A program made the position numbers and the translations under genes. A stretch of 64,000 nucleotides of DNA from Chitinispirillales bacterium (GTDB taxonomy: Bacteria; Fibrobacterota; Chitinivibrionia; Chitinivibrionales; Chitinispirillaceae): assembly GCA_031254105.1 (NCBI GenBank), contig JAIRVB010000012.1, positions 1 through 64,000 on the forward strand, read 5' to 3'. The stretch's first letter is position 1; every line of letters starts with the position of its first letter. The notes under the pieces are model-generated. The model was not told the DNA's origin. It saw nothing but the letters and a program-made list of their open reading frames with translations, and did no database searches. Below are positions 27,729-36,672 of the stretch, in pieces.

Positions 27729-28216
27729 AGCTGTCTCTCTTCAGGTCAAGCAGGCCCCCTTCAGAAATGGTTGACGCGGACGTTGACGTCACTCCGGTGA
27801 TGAATGTGTTTGTCATACTTATACCGTTTTTGGTTTCTATGGCTGTTTTTACGCATGTGTCAATTATAGAGTTTTCTGTTCCGCCGGATATGGGGCAGGG
27901 AACAGGCGATACGTCCGGTAAACCGAAATTGAAATTAACATTACTGTTGACAGAATCTTTTTTGGGCATTACGGAGGGAGAAAACCTGCTTGATTCTCTT
28001 CCGGTTCTTGATAATGGGATTTACCAATTTGATTCCCTTTCCGCAAGGCTGTCTGTGCGTCGTTCTCAATCGGAATTTCCTGATGAGATTATTGTCGCCT
28101 CGCGCGATGGCGTCCCTTTCAAATATGCTGTAAAAGCTATGGATGTGAGCCGTGAGTGCGGATTCTCAAAAATCGGTATCTCAGGCGCAACCGCCGATCC
28201 GTCAAAGGGCAGGTAA
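27725..28216 (+). CDS. exbD: ExbD/TolR-type protein lacking the membrane aspartate
   Basis: A 163-residue inner-membrane protein with one N-terminal segment (about 23-45) and a periplasmic domain. The family motif VTPxxDVxLVLL appears as VTPVMNVFVIL. The Asp that carries protons in ExbD is Asn27 here. The second ExbD-type gene downstream keeps the Asp. This suggests that the two proteins form a mixed dimer with one proton-carrying chain. It overlaps exbB by 4 bases (ATGA). Confidence 0.85.
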   Translation: MKLSLFRSSRPPSEMVDADVDVTPVMNVFVILIPFLVSMAVFTHVSIIEFSVPPDMGQGTGDTSGKPKLKLTLLLTESFLGITEGENLLDSLPVLDNGIYQFDSLSARLSVRRSQSEFPDEIIVASRDGVPFKYAVKAMDVSRECGFSKIGISGATADPSKGR

Positions 28217-28221
28217 AACTT

Positions 28222-28695
28222 ATGCACCCTTTGTCATCCAGGAATAAGCATAAAGTTGACGGAGGAGTTTTCCGTCCGCAAATAACATCTCTTGTGGATG
28301 TCATGACCATTTTGCTTTTTTTCCTCATTAAAAGTTTCTCGGTTGACAGTACTGTCGTAACTCCTCCGCCAAATGTTGAGCTTCCGCTCTCTACATCCGA
28401 AAAGGGCGCGCAATCACGCTGTGCGGTTACTATCACCAAAGAAGAAATTATAGCTGATGATAGAGTTGTAGCGAATGTAGCCGACATAGAGCGCAGCGAT
28501 TCGCTTATTATTGAGCCTTTACATGCGCTTATGAAGCACATTTTGCCGCAGTGTATGGTTGAAGAGAGCGGTTCGATAGTTATTGTATGTGACAAGGATG
28601 TGAATTTCGCAGTTGTAAAAAAGGTGATGTCAACTTGCAGCCGCGCTGGGATCTCTGATTTTTCGATACTTGTAATCAGAGAGGGTGAGTTATGA
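28222..28695 (+). CDS. exbD: ExbD/TolR-type protein with intact membrane aspartate
   Basis: A start at 28222 gives 157 residues. The frame opens earlier but overlaps the previous gene, and no ribosome site supports the earlier start. The membrane segment contains ITSLVDVMTILLFF with Asp26 in the proton-carrying position. A periplasmic domain with the usual ExbD C-terminal fold follows (VVKKVMSTCSRAGISDFSIL). It lies 5 bases after its paralogue and overlaps tonB by 4 bases. With ExbB it should convert the proton gradient into TonB movement. Confidence 0.9.
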   Translation: MHPLSSRNKHKVDGGVFRPQITSLVDVMTILLFFLIKSFSVDSTVVTPPPNVELPLSTSEKGAQSRCAVTITKEEIIADDRVVANVADIERSDSLIIEPLHALMKHILPQCMVEESGSIVIVCDKDVNFAVVKKVMSTCSRAGISDFSILVIREGEL

Positions 28696-29534
28696 GCGGT
28701 TCGCTTAACGGCAGCACATCCGTGTCCGGTAAAAAATTTCGTACATCAAGCCGTACGGAAAATCTTTTTTCGTTGTTTCTTTTAGCTTTTGTAGGGATTT
28801 TTTTTACAGGCGGTATTCTGGTGTATAAAATGGAGATTGCCGGCAAATCTGATAACGATGTTCTCTCTTATGATAAGATTCAAGCGTCATTTGTCATGGA
28901 AGAACCTAAACCGCAAGTCAAAGAGCCTCCAAAACCCGCCGCTCCTAAAAAAAAGGCTGAAACCAGTATTCCCGTTGATCTGACCGAAAAACCTCCGGTA
29001 ATTAAGGAGCGGGAGATAGAAGAGGAGCAGCCTCAACTCCGGGAACAGCCTCCGCCGCAGGAGCAAAGGCAGGTGAGACAGGTTTATGGACTTAAAAAAG
29101 TGTATTCGCAGGGACTTGGAGCGGGAGGCGCGTCGCAGGACGCGATTGTGGGTAAACTTGGCAACACTCTCAATAAAGATTTTGACACGCTCACCGCCTC
29201 TGATGATGATCTTAAAGGACAGCCTGCCGCCCAGCCGGCCGCTTCCGCGGCTTCCGTAACAAAGTATCCAAAGTTAAAAGCTAACTTTCGTAATCTGAAG
29301 CCTCAGTATTCTAAAGAGATGCTCCAGAACCGGGTTGAAGGAACAGTAAAGGCGCGCATCATGATAGGCGCGGATGGAACTGTCAGAAGAGTGGAGATTT
29401 TAAGTGATCTTGGTCACGGTTCCGCGGAGATTGCGCGGGAATTTCTCATGGGGCTGCAGTTTGAACCTGCCATGAGAGGTGAACAGGCTGTGGCGGTTTG
29501 GATTCCGTTTTCGATTCGGTTTGAATTGATTTAG
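28692..29534 (+). CDS. tonB: TonB-family energy transducer
   Basis: A 280-residue protein with one N-terminal membrane anchor (about 27-47, LFLLAFVGIFFTGGILVY). A Pro/Glu/Lys-rich spacer (about 70-140; EEPKPQVKEPPKPAAPKKK) should cross the periplasm. The C-terminal TonB domain (about 195-280; VEGTVKARIMIGADGTVRRV, FEPAMRGEQAVAVWIPFSI) contacts the TonB box of outer-membrane receptors. It is the last gene of the exbB-exbD-exbD-tonB operon and the best candidate to energise the BtuB receptor at 36.7 kb. Confidence 0.93.
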   Translation: MSGSLNGSTSVSGKKFRTSSRTENLFSLFLLAFVGIFFTGGILVYKMEIAGKSDNDVLSYDKIQASFVMEEPKPQVKEPPKPAAPKKKAETSIPVDLTEKPPVIKEREIEEEQPQLREQPPPQEQRQVRQVYGLKKVYSQGLGAGGASQDAIVGKLGNTLNKDFDTLTASDDDLKGQPAAQPAASAASVTKYPKLKANFRNLKPQYSKEMLQNRVEGTVKARIMIGADGTVRRVEILSDLGHGSAEIAREFLMGLQFEPAMRGEQAVAVWIPFSIRFELI

Positions 29535-29868
29535 TTTATACTGAGTACTATCCGCTTCGCTGCCAATCATTTTTTAGGTATCTCAAAATGAAAATTATGC
29601 AAGATTTTTACTAAAAATAAATCAATACCGGCGGATTTTTCTAATCAGTATTTATCAAAAATAGTAATATCATTGAAAAATATATCTTTTTAAGGGACGA
29701 CTAGATAAATCGTGTAAACGGATGCCGCGCTGTACCGTATAAAATTGAGAATTGGATAATTGAAGGTGAAATTAACTAAGGCGAGAAATAATAATATACA
29801 TGCGGGATAGCTGTAAAATTATGTTGAAATAATTACATTTTTTAGCGCGACAGGTTAAACCTGCGCTC
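29535..29868. other. intergenic region between convergent tonB and ABC permease genes
   Basis: There is no gene here. It is AT-rich, with an imperfect hairpin around 29844-29868 (CAGGTT/AACCTG inside AGCG/CGCT) next to the permease stop codon. That hairpin could protect or end the minus-strand transcript, but it lacks a T-run. Nothing else is seen. Confidence 0.4.
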
Positions 29869-32800
29869 CTATTTACTATCTCCTCTTTTGATAACCTCAA
29901 GTAACCTGCTTTTTTGTAATCCCCTCAATCCAATCATAATTGATCCTATTCCGCAGAATAACACAATAGCAAGCAGATATACTATCCTGAGTAAACCGGA
30001 AATCTGAATCGCCGGCCATGACGCGGCTAAAGCAGGCAGAAGTCCGGCAAACGTTCCCGCAAGCGCGATAATCAGATGCTCCGAAAACAGCATGCGCTTT
30101 ATGGAACTTATGCTGAACCCCTGAACCATAAGCAGGGCAAGCTCGTAGCGTCTTTCCTCAATATTACGCATGACAATTACCCCCATACCCGCGCATCCAA
30201 GCATCAGCCCCATCATGCCAAGAAGCGCGAATATCGAAAGATACGTATTTTCAACTGAGTTGAATGCGCTGAGTCTCTGCGCCGCAAGTTCCAGATTGAG
30301 GCCGGAAGCGCTGTGGATATTTTGTAAAGCATCGGCTACGGCGGCTTTCATACCTGCCGCGGGGGTTGACAAAAACAGGCGATAGCCGCTTATTGATGGG
30401 AAATAACGGATGAAATCAGACTCCGCGATGATCACTTTACCTTGAAGAACCGAATTCTTCAGACCAGCTGAAAGTATGATATTCAGCGTATCACCTTTTT
30501 CATTTACAAATTTGAGACTATCGCCTATTGATTTACCCAACCCCCATTCGATTGTGGCCGCGTCCGCTATGCCGTATATCGTATTATCATCTCCGGCGGT
30601 TTCCCCAAGAGCGAGCCATGCCCGCGATTTATCCAAACCGTCCATAACGGAAGCAAAAGAAAACGCGCCGATACTGTCAAGCATGGTTTGATCCGCGCCT
30701 AACAAAACAGGCGTGGAAGTTCTGTTCAGATTAAAGCAGCTTGCGTCATCGCCATCCTTAACGCGCATGCCAAGCGAAAGAAATTCAAAATCCTTTATGT
30801 CAACATTATTTTCCCGTAAGAATTGCGCGTTGAAATGTTCGCGCGCTATGCCTGAGTTAAGCTCTCCATACCATAAGAAACCTCCTGTACCGCTTGTTTT
30901 TATTAATGGATTTGAAACCGGCTGATGATGAAACAATTGAGTCGTCCCCATAATATACAGCGCACAGGCAAGAACCATTATCTGACCCAAAGTTTTCCTT
31001 TTATCTTGCGCAATATTGAGCGTAATCAACCTGTACCAACTTAACATACGGCTATGTGATCCGGAAAACCGCAGCTTATCTATAATCCCGGAGATAAAGC
31101 TTATAGCCGCAGTCAAAAACAGTGTTCCTGAGATAAAAAATATACCCGAAGAGGAACGCGCCTTAGGATCATCTACCAATAACAAAAGAGAAAACCCAAA
31201 AAAAATCACCCCCGCCTCAAAAACCAATCTTTTTTGGTTGTGATACGGAACGATGCGTGGAGCATATGCCTTCAATCTTTTTTGGTTATGATACGGAGCG
31301 GCGCGGGAAGTATCAGTTTTCAACTTTTTTCGCTCATTTTTTGTAATTGAAAAAATAGGGATGATCATTGAAACAAGCGCGCATATAAAAGCGGCAGCTC
31401 CTCCGTAAACAAACGGCAGCGCTCCTATATGCAAATTCAATGATGGCGCTTGAGCGGCGGCATGCCAGATAGTTTTCATCGCCTCTATGACCGCAAGCGT
31501 GTAGAGCGGACTTAACAATACCCCAACCACAATCCCAATAGAAAAAGTAACAACTCCCTCAGACAAATAAATAACCAAGATATGTTTGCGGGAGTAGCCA
31601 AAAGTCATTAAAAGTCTATATTCTGTTAACCTGGATTTAATCTGTAATGTTGACAAAAGCCAAATCAATAAAAGCGACGCTGCAAATGTAAAAAAACTCA
31701 ATCCGATAAACAAAGGCGCAAAATCTATCCCGCTGTCAACCGCGCTTGCGATAGATTCACGTACATCAGTCAGTTGAATTCCGCAGTTTGCCGGAGAAAG
31801 AGTTTGCAAAAGAACAGCCTCAATCTCATCAACCGATTTAAAAGCGTCAGGAACACGTACCGCCGTGCACACGCCAAAACGGTTATCCCAAATTTGTTCA
31901 GCTCTTTCAAAGCTGATAACCGCCTTTGGAGTGCCTTCGTAAACATTCCAGTATTCCTCATCTTTGTGACGTATTTTGTCAAGATCAACAGGTATTGCCG
32001 GATCCCACTCCGTACAGCTGCCTGCGTCTGCCAGGCCGGGGTAGGGTGGCATCAGCGAACGGTCAATCCACGAAATATTTTCTTTATGGACAGCGGATAC
32101 CACAAAGTTAGCGCTGTCAAGCCGTAAACCGGAAGTTTGAGCCGGGACAAAATATGTTAATGTCAACTCATCGCCGACATAGGCGTTAAGGTCTTTTGCC
32201 GCCCAGCTGCCAAGTTCGATACTGTCGCCGCTAAGCGGGTAAAGAAGCGCGGGTGTGGAAACAAAAGAGTATGGAATAGAGCGTTCAAAACCGGATTTTG
32301 AAGCGGATATTGAATTAACAAACCATGCGCTGACAGGGACAGCTTGCGGAATTGCGTCAAGTATTGCGGTTTTTAGATAATCATTAATAAAAACGTTATC
32401 AGAAAAAATTTCAAATCCAGCGTTCCGGTCAATCCGTCTAACTCTCAGTCCCGCATCCCCAATACGAAAACTTTTGTTTACAATACTGTCAATACTATCA
32501 GCTTCAAAATTAGTCGCCGATGTCGGTTTGCTGATGATAACAGCCGATGCCATTTCCGGAATATTATTTACAGATTGTAATAACTTTAAAGGTACAAAAA
32601 TATTAAATATTGTAAAGTGTTCGGACTTAAGGCTGAAGTCTCCAAACTGTTCGCTCGAAACTACGGAACTCACAGGGAGCCTTATCGCAGTAAGATTATG
32701 CCGCGCCCCAAAAGGAGCGTCCATTGCGAGAGTTCCCTGAGGTTTAAACCGCAGGATAATTTGTTCACCTGGTTTTATATTTAACTTTTGAGCAAGAGCG

Positions 32801-33246
32801 GAATTTACAACTGCCATACTGTCGTTAAACGCTGGTAAATTTGACTGAGACGGTCCGAGTTCCCAAAAACGGTCATCAACTCCTATTATGTTAACACGGT
32901 GAACAAGATCGTTTCTCCCTGCAACGCCGCCACTGCCCATTTGCAGCAGCACTGGCGCAGCCTTAACTTCCGCGTTTGCGCTGATTGAATCCGCAACAGA
33001 CGCGCGGATTTGTCCGGTTGATGAATGCAATACCCATTGTGTAGTTCCCAACCGGTTATCATGGATAGTGCGTATGCTCTCCCTGAGTGAAAAACCGGTA
33101 TTCAGCGCACCTGTCAATATGAGAGCCCCTACAGCGCTTCCGGCGCAGAGAAGCAGATTGCTTCGCAAATAAAACTTAAAATTACGCAGTCCAAAATTCC
33201 AAAAGGAGTGGCTTTTAAAATTATGTTCAACAGGCATGTTTTTCAT
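29869..33246 (-). CDS. large FtsX-like ABC transporter permease
   Basis: A 1125-residue permease. One membrane segment lies near 33-53. A long extracytoplasmic domain (about 55-500) follows, then a block of three segments (about 515-640), two more near 690-740, a second extracytoplasmic domain, and a final block of FtsX-type segments (about 985-1110). This two-FtsX-domain plan is that of the MacB/LolC-like exporters that act on lipids, lipoproteins or peptides outside the inner membrane. It starts 4 bases after its ATPase gene. A 48-bp in-frame duplication (31225-31320) repeats PYHNQKRL in the cytoplasmic loop. Substrate unknown. Confidence 0.85.
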   Translation of the reverse strand: MKNMPVEHNFKSHSFWNFGLRNFKFYLRSNLLLCAGSAVGALILTGALNTGFSLRESIRTIHDNRLGTTQWVLHSSTGQIRASVADSISANAEVKAAPVLLQMGSGGVAGRNDLVHRVNIIGVDDRFWELGPSQSNLPAFNDSMAVVNSALAQKLNIKPGEQIILRFKPQGTLAMDAPFGARHNLTAIRLPVSSVVSSEQFGDFSLKSEHFTIFNIFVPLKLLQSVNNIPEMASAVIISKPTSATNFEADSIDSIVNKSFRIGDAGLRVRRIDRNAGFEIFSDNVFINDYLKTAILDAIPQAVPVSAWFVNSISASKSGFERSIPYSFVSTPALLYPLSGDSIELGSWAAKDLNAYVGDELTLTYFVPAQTSGLRLDSANFVVSAVHKENISWIDRSLMPPYPGLADAGSCTEWDPAIPVDLDKIRHKDEEYWNVYEGTPKAVISFERAEQIWDNRFGVCTAVRVPDAFKSVDEIEAVLLQTLSPANCGIQLTDVRESIASAVDSGIDFAPLFIGLSFFTFAASLLLIWLLSTLQIKSRLTEYRLLMTFGYSRKHILVIYLSEGVVTFSIGIVVGVLLSPLYTLAVIEAMKTIWHAAAQAPSLNLHIGALPFVYGGAAAFICALVSMIIPIFSITKNERKKLKTDTSRAAPYHNQKRLKAYAPRIVPYHNQKRLVFEAGVIFFGFSLLLLVDDPKARSSSGIFFISGTLFLTAAISFISGIIDKLRFSGSHSRMLSWYRLITLNIAQDKRKTLGQIMVLACALYIMGTTQLFHHQPVSNPLIKTSGTGGFLWYGELNSGIAREHFNAQFLRENNVDIKDFEFLSLGMRVKDGDDASCFNLNRTSTPVLLGADQTMLDSIGAFSFASVMDGLDKSRAWLALGETAGDDNTIYGIADAATIEWGLGKSIGDSLKFVNEKGDTLNIILSAGLKNSVLQGKVIIAESDFIRYFPSISGYRLFLSTPAAGMKAAVADALQNIHSASGLNLELAAQRLSAFNSVENTYLSIFALLGMMGLMLGCAGMGVIVMRNIEERRYELALLMVQGFSISSIKRMLFSEHLIIALAGTFAGLLPALAASWPAIQISGLLRIVYLLAIVLFCGIGSIMIGLRGLQKSRLLEVIKRGDSK

Positions 33247-33250
33247 GATG

Positions 33251-33937
33251 TCAAGACTTAACGCTGAGCGTTCCGCTGTGAAGTTCCAAAACTCTATCCA
33301 TTTGAGATGCCAGTGCTTCCGAATGTGTTACTAAAAGCAGCGCGGTCCGCTCCTCTTTGTTGATCTCACGCAAAAGCTCTCCCATCTCCATCGCGTTTGT
33401 TTTATCAAGCGACCCTGTAGGTTCATCAGCGCAGAGCAGTGACGGTTTGTTAATGAGCGCGCGGGCAAGAGCAACTCTCTGACATTCGCCGCCGGAAAGC
33501 TGCGGGGGAAAATGGTCTAAACGGTCTGAGAGGCCCATGCGCTTAATAATACTAATAGCTCTCTCTGCAAGTTTTTTTCTATCCTGCTTATCCTGATATG
33601 GTAAAGTTGGAATAAGAACGTTTTCTAAAAGCGTGCATTGAGGCAAAAGATAATGGTGCTGAAAAACCACGCCTATTTTTCGGTTGCGCATAACGGCAAG
33701 TTCTCTATCATCCATCCCGGAAACGGATGCGCCGTCAATTACTACCGTGCCGCTGTCCGGCTGTAAAAGTCCGGCGGCGATGTGCAGCAGCGTAGTTTTG
33801 CCGCTCCCCGACGGCCCTACTATAGCCGCCGATTCTCCCTTATTTAAATTTAGAGAGATCTCATTGAGGATTGTCAAATGAGCCGAACCGGATGGCGATG
33901 TATAGGTTTTGGTGATATTTTGAAGTTCACAAACCAT
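33251..33937 (-). CDS. ABC transporter ATPase (LolD/MacB-type)
   Basis: A 228-residue ATPase with Walker A GPSGSGKTTLLHIAAG (about 41), Q-loop VVFQHHYLLP, signature LSGGECQRVALARAL and Walker B LLCADEPTGSLD, all typical of the LolD/MacB/FtsE subgroup. It overlaps the glycosyltransferase gene by 11 bases and is followed 4 bases later by its permease. The three genes form an operon. It is a paralogue of lolD at 48.1 kb, so a second export route with a different cargo is likely. Confidence 0.93.
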   Translation of the reverse strand: MVCELQNITKTYTSPSGSAHLTILNEISLNLNKGESAAIVGPSGSGKTTLLHIAAGLLQPDSGTVVIDGASVSGMDDRELAVMRNRKIGVVFQHHYLLPQCTLLENVLIPTLPYQDKQDRKKLAERAISIIKRMGLSDRLDHFPPQLSGGECQRVALARALINKPSLLCADEPTGSLDKTNAMEMGELLREINKEERTALLLVTHSEALASQMDRVLELHSGTLSVKS

Positions 33938-35222
33938 TTACACTCTCCAACTTTTTATAATTAAGAAAAAGAAGAGCCTCCTTAGCCATATTTACATTGT
34001 TATACTTCTGTAAAACCGCCTCACGTCCCGCCTGCGCCATCGCTTTAAGCTTATCCTTATCATACAAAGTTTTTTCTAAAGCTCCGGCAAGCGCTTCCGG
34101 CGTATTCGGAGAGTACAGGACTCCGCATTCGGTTTCAGATATAACCTCAGTAAATCCGCCGTCGTCCGGCTGGACAACCGGTACACCGGAGGCCATAGCC
34201 TCGGTAATAAATCCTCCAAACGCGATACTTTCCTGTACAGGAACAGACAAAACAGAAAGCTTCGAGAGTAATTCTGTTCTGTGTGAAAGGCTGAAATGTT
34301 TATGTATACGCATCTGTCCGTCAAATCCTGCAACTTTCTTACGACTGCTTTTTATCACTGGCAAATCATCTTTAGTATAGCCGCCGCAAAACTCAAGAAC
34401 TGCATTATCGCATGTCTTATCTTTTAATAATTGACAATACGCATCAGCAAGCACGCCGGCTCCCATAACGCTGCATAAGCGGCTGATATACCCTATTGAC
34501 GATTGACCTATACCCGAAGATACGACATATTTTGCAGGGTCTACGCCAAGGGGTATGCACGATACACTTTCCGGAGAAATATCAGCAAGACCGCAGATCT
34601 TCTTCTTATACCAAAGGCTGTGAGTGTACAGCATATCGGCAAATTCACATTTGTCAGAAATTATTTTCCATGTTCTCTCTCTGTAAATCGGGTCTGACGC
34701 GTCTACCCAAACATGTTCATCCTGAAGCAGACAGGCAACGGGTATTGAACTTTTTGCTTTGACTGCCGAAGCGATACCAAGTAAAAACGCGTTGGGCAGA
34801 AAAATAAGATCAAAACTTTGCTTAAGAAGCCAGTCAGTAAGTTTGTCAAACTCATCCGCAAAGGGACCCTCTTCCCCTTTTATCATGTCGATAGTCATCT
34901 CTTCATGACCGCCCGCGCGGGTTGAACTTGCAAACCCGGCGGCCAGATCAAGAATCATACGATTATCAAGCATTCCCAAAAGCGCGTCCGGAGCACGTTT
35001 GAGAGATGGGAACTTGTCTATAAGGTAAAGCCTTACCGCTCCAAACATAACCGGAACGCCTGAGCCGTCATTTCCGCCGGTTTCTTTAACAGGCAGATAC
35101 ATTGGTACAACGCTTACTTCATGCTCCAGCGCCCTCAAGCCTGATACAAGCGCATGATCCCTCACGCAGTTTTCACAGTAGAACGCGCCGCCGGTTCCAG
35201 GGCAAATATACGCGATTTTCAT
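33927..35222 (-). CDS. glycosyltransferase family 4-like protein
   Basis: A 431-residue GT-B fold enzyme. The N-terminal half opens with MKIAYICPGTGGAFYCENCV and the C-terminal half has the donor-site pattern VPVQESIAFGGFITEAMASG, then VVQPDDGGFTEVI, as in GT4 retaining transferases. Sugar donor and acceptor cannot be told. It leads the operon with the ABC exporter, so it may glycosylate the exported molecule or simply share regulation. The four Cys residues near residues 8-20 and the unusual N-terminal length suggest a divergent subgroup. Confidence 0.85.
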   Translation of the reverse strand: MKIAYICPGTGGAFYCENCVRDHALVSGLRALEHEVSVVPMYLPVKETGGNDGSGVPVMFGAVRLYLIDKFPSLKRAPDALLGMLDNRMILDLAAGFASSTRAGGHEEMTIDMIKGEEGPFADEFDKLTDWLLKQSFDLIFLPNAFLLGIASAVKAKSSIPVACLLQDEHVWVDASDPIYRERTWKIISDKCEFADMLYTHSLWYKKKICGLADISPESVSCIPLGVDPAKYVVSSGIGQSSIGYISRLCSVMGAGVLADAYCQLLKDKTCDNAVLEFCGGYTKDDLPVIKSSRKKVAGFDGQMRIHKHFSLSHRTELLSKLSVLSVPVQESIAFGGFITEAMASGVPVVQPDDGGFTEVISETECGVLYSPNTPEALAGALEKTLYDKDKLKAMAQAGREAVLQKYNNVNMAKEALLFLNYKKLESVNGL

Positions 35223-35532
35223 AACTTCCCCTCCACGCGGTACAATACATATAAATATACTTTTTAACTATGATTATTGTCTTGCATCAGGCTTATTTTG
35301 AGCGTGTAAAATTTTTTCTGTAAAAATTAATCTTTCAATCATACCCAAAAGATAATGCAGAAATAAAATGGCAGAATGCAGAAATATTAAAAACTCTTAA
35401 AATACATAGATAGACTATTCAACTATCTTATTTGTTTTATTTCTGCATTATTATTATTTCTGCATTAAACAAACTAATTTACACTCTCCTTATTTTTCTT
35501 CCGCTGTTCATTAATATAGATGTTTCGCATAA
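35223..35532. other. intergenic region with nested inverted repeats
   Basis: This 310-base gap between the GT4 gene (start) and the lipoprotein gene (end), both on the minus strand, holds no gene. The left part near 35223-35340 is AT-rich and should contain the GT4 operon promoter. The middle contains the inverted repeat listed at 35352-35465. Confidence 0.5.
35352..35465. repeat. nested inverted repeat built on AATGCAGAAAT
   Basis: A 17-base perfect inverted repeat pairs 35352-35368 with 35435-35451. A second AATGCAGAAAT copy on the left (from 35374) and a second ATTTCTGCATT copy on the right (to 35465) nest with it. The internal segment also has GATAG/CTATC. It could be a small palindromic element, a MITE remnant without an ORF, or a strong terminator of the btuB operon (minus strand). 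Confidence 0.55.
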
Positions 35533-36657
35533 TTACCAATTCTGAAAAATCATCCCTAAACCGACAGGCAGCATTATAGTCGTTGAAGTCACGATTTTCC
35601 TTTCACGCGTATTTGTGACCGGATTGATAACAACAACGCCGGCTTCGCCAGGAAATCTTTCACCAACGTAAACTCTGACTCCATCATGCACAATACCGCC
35701 GGAACCATCTTTTATGTACCCAAAATGGGAGCTTACATCGCCGGTTTGCAGGTCCAAAGAAAATATTTTAGTACAGTAATTAAAAATACAATTTTCATCA
35801 AACCCACCTTTCCTAACGTAAGCTTTGTCAGAAGAGATGTAAGCGATACCCGAAGCGCCATCCATTTCAGCCACAATCTTAATATTTTGATTTGACGTAA
35901 GGTCAATCATCTCTATACCGCCGCTTGAAGGTTCAGACCAGTGTCCTGCGGAAGCGACAAGGAGTCTGTCATCAAAAATATCCATCGCCATAGGGTTTTT
36001 CTTGTTCAGCGTTATTTCAGCCACTACTATGTCTGTGTATGAATCAACTACGATAATAAGACCAGGATCGGCGCCGCTATCATAACCGTTATCTGTAAAT
36101 CTTTGACAAGCCACATAAACAAAATTATTGTAGACCATCATACTGCTTGCGAATGGATATGAAGCCTGACCAGCGCTGTATGCTGAAAGGTCTATATTTG
36201 AGATTTTTTTTCCTGTTTGAGGATTAAAAATTATCAGATTTTTGTCTTTCTCACAACTTATGTAAGCCTTTGTTTCCGAAACGACCGCGATATCCTGAAT
36301 GTTAATGTTAATACCTGAACCTAAATTTTCCTGATAAACAACGGCTCCCGCTTTTGAATCATACCTGATAATGTTGTTTTTGTCATAACGCTCCAGTATA
36401 TAAACATCGCTTCCAAACGTTCTTACCGCAAGATCGTTATGCAGAGGAACCGAAATCGGATTCTTGTAAATATTATCGGAATCAAGATCTATAATCTCGA
36501 TATTTGCAGCGGAATAATCGGTAGGCGCAGTGATTACAGCGATACCCCTGGTGATTGCCGGTTGATCACCCTTTGAACCCTTATCAGTGGGTGACTCACA
36601 ACTCCAGCCCGCAAACAACGCCAATGTAATACCAACGTACAAATGAGTCTTTAACAT
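35533..36657 (-). CDS. beta-propeller lipoprotein, BtuG-like cobalamin-binding candidate
   Basis: A 374-residue protein with a lipoprotein signal ending GWSC (Cys20). It is followed by YncE/surface-layer-type propeller repeats (VRTFGSDVYILERYDKN, TKAYISCEKDKNLIIFNPQTG, DDRLLVASAG). It begins 15 bases after the btuB-type receptor gene and so lies in the same transcript, downstream of the B12 riboswitch. In Bacteroides, BtuG is a surface beta-propeller lipoprotein of similar size that captures cobalamin for BtuB. The shared fold, anchor and operon suggest the same job here. Sequence identity to BtuG cannot be judged by eye. Confidence 0.7.
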   Translation of the reverse strand: MLKTHLYVGITLALFAGWSCESPTDKGSKGDQPAITRGIAVITAPTDYSAANIEIIDLDSDNIYKNPISVPLHNDLAVRTFGSDVYILERYDKNNIIRYDSKAGAVVYQENLGSGININIQDIAVVSETKAYISCEKDKNLIIFNPQTGKKISNIDLSAYSAGQASYPFASSMMVYNNFVYVACQRFTDNGYDSGADPGLIIVVDSYTDIVVAEITLNKKNPMAMDIFDDRLLVASAGHWSEPSSGGIEMIDLTSNQNIKIVAEMDGASGIAYISSDKAYVRKGGFDENCIFNYCTKIFSLDLQTGDVSSHFGYIKDGSGGIVHDGVRVYVGERFPGEAGVVVINPVTNTRERKIVTSTTIMLPVGLGMIFQNW

Positions 36658-36672
36658 ACAGCCTGCGCCTCC

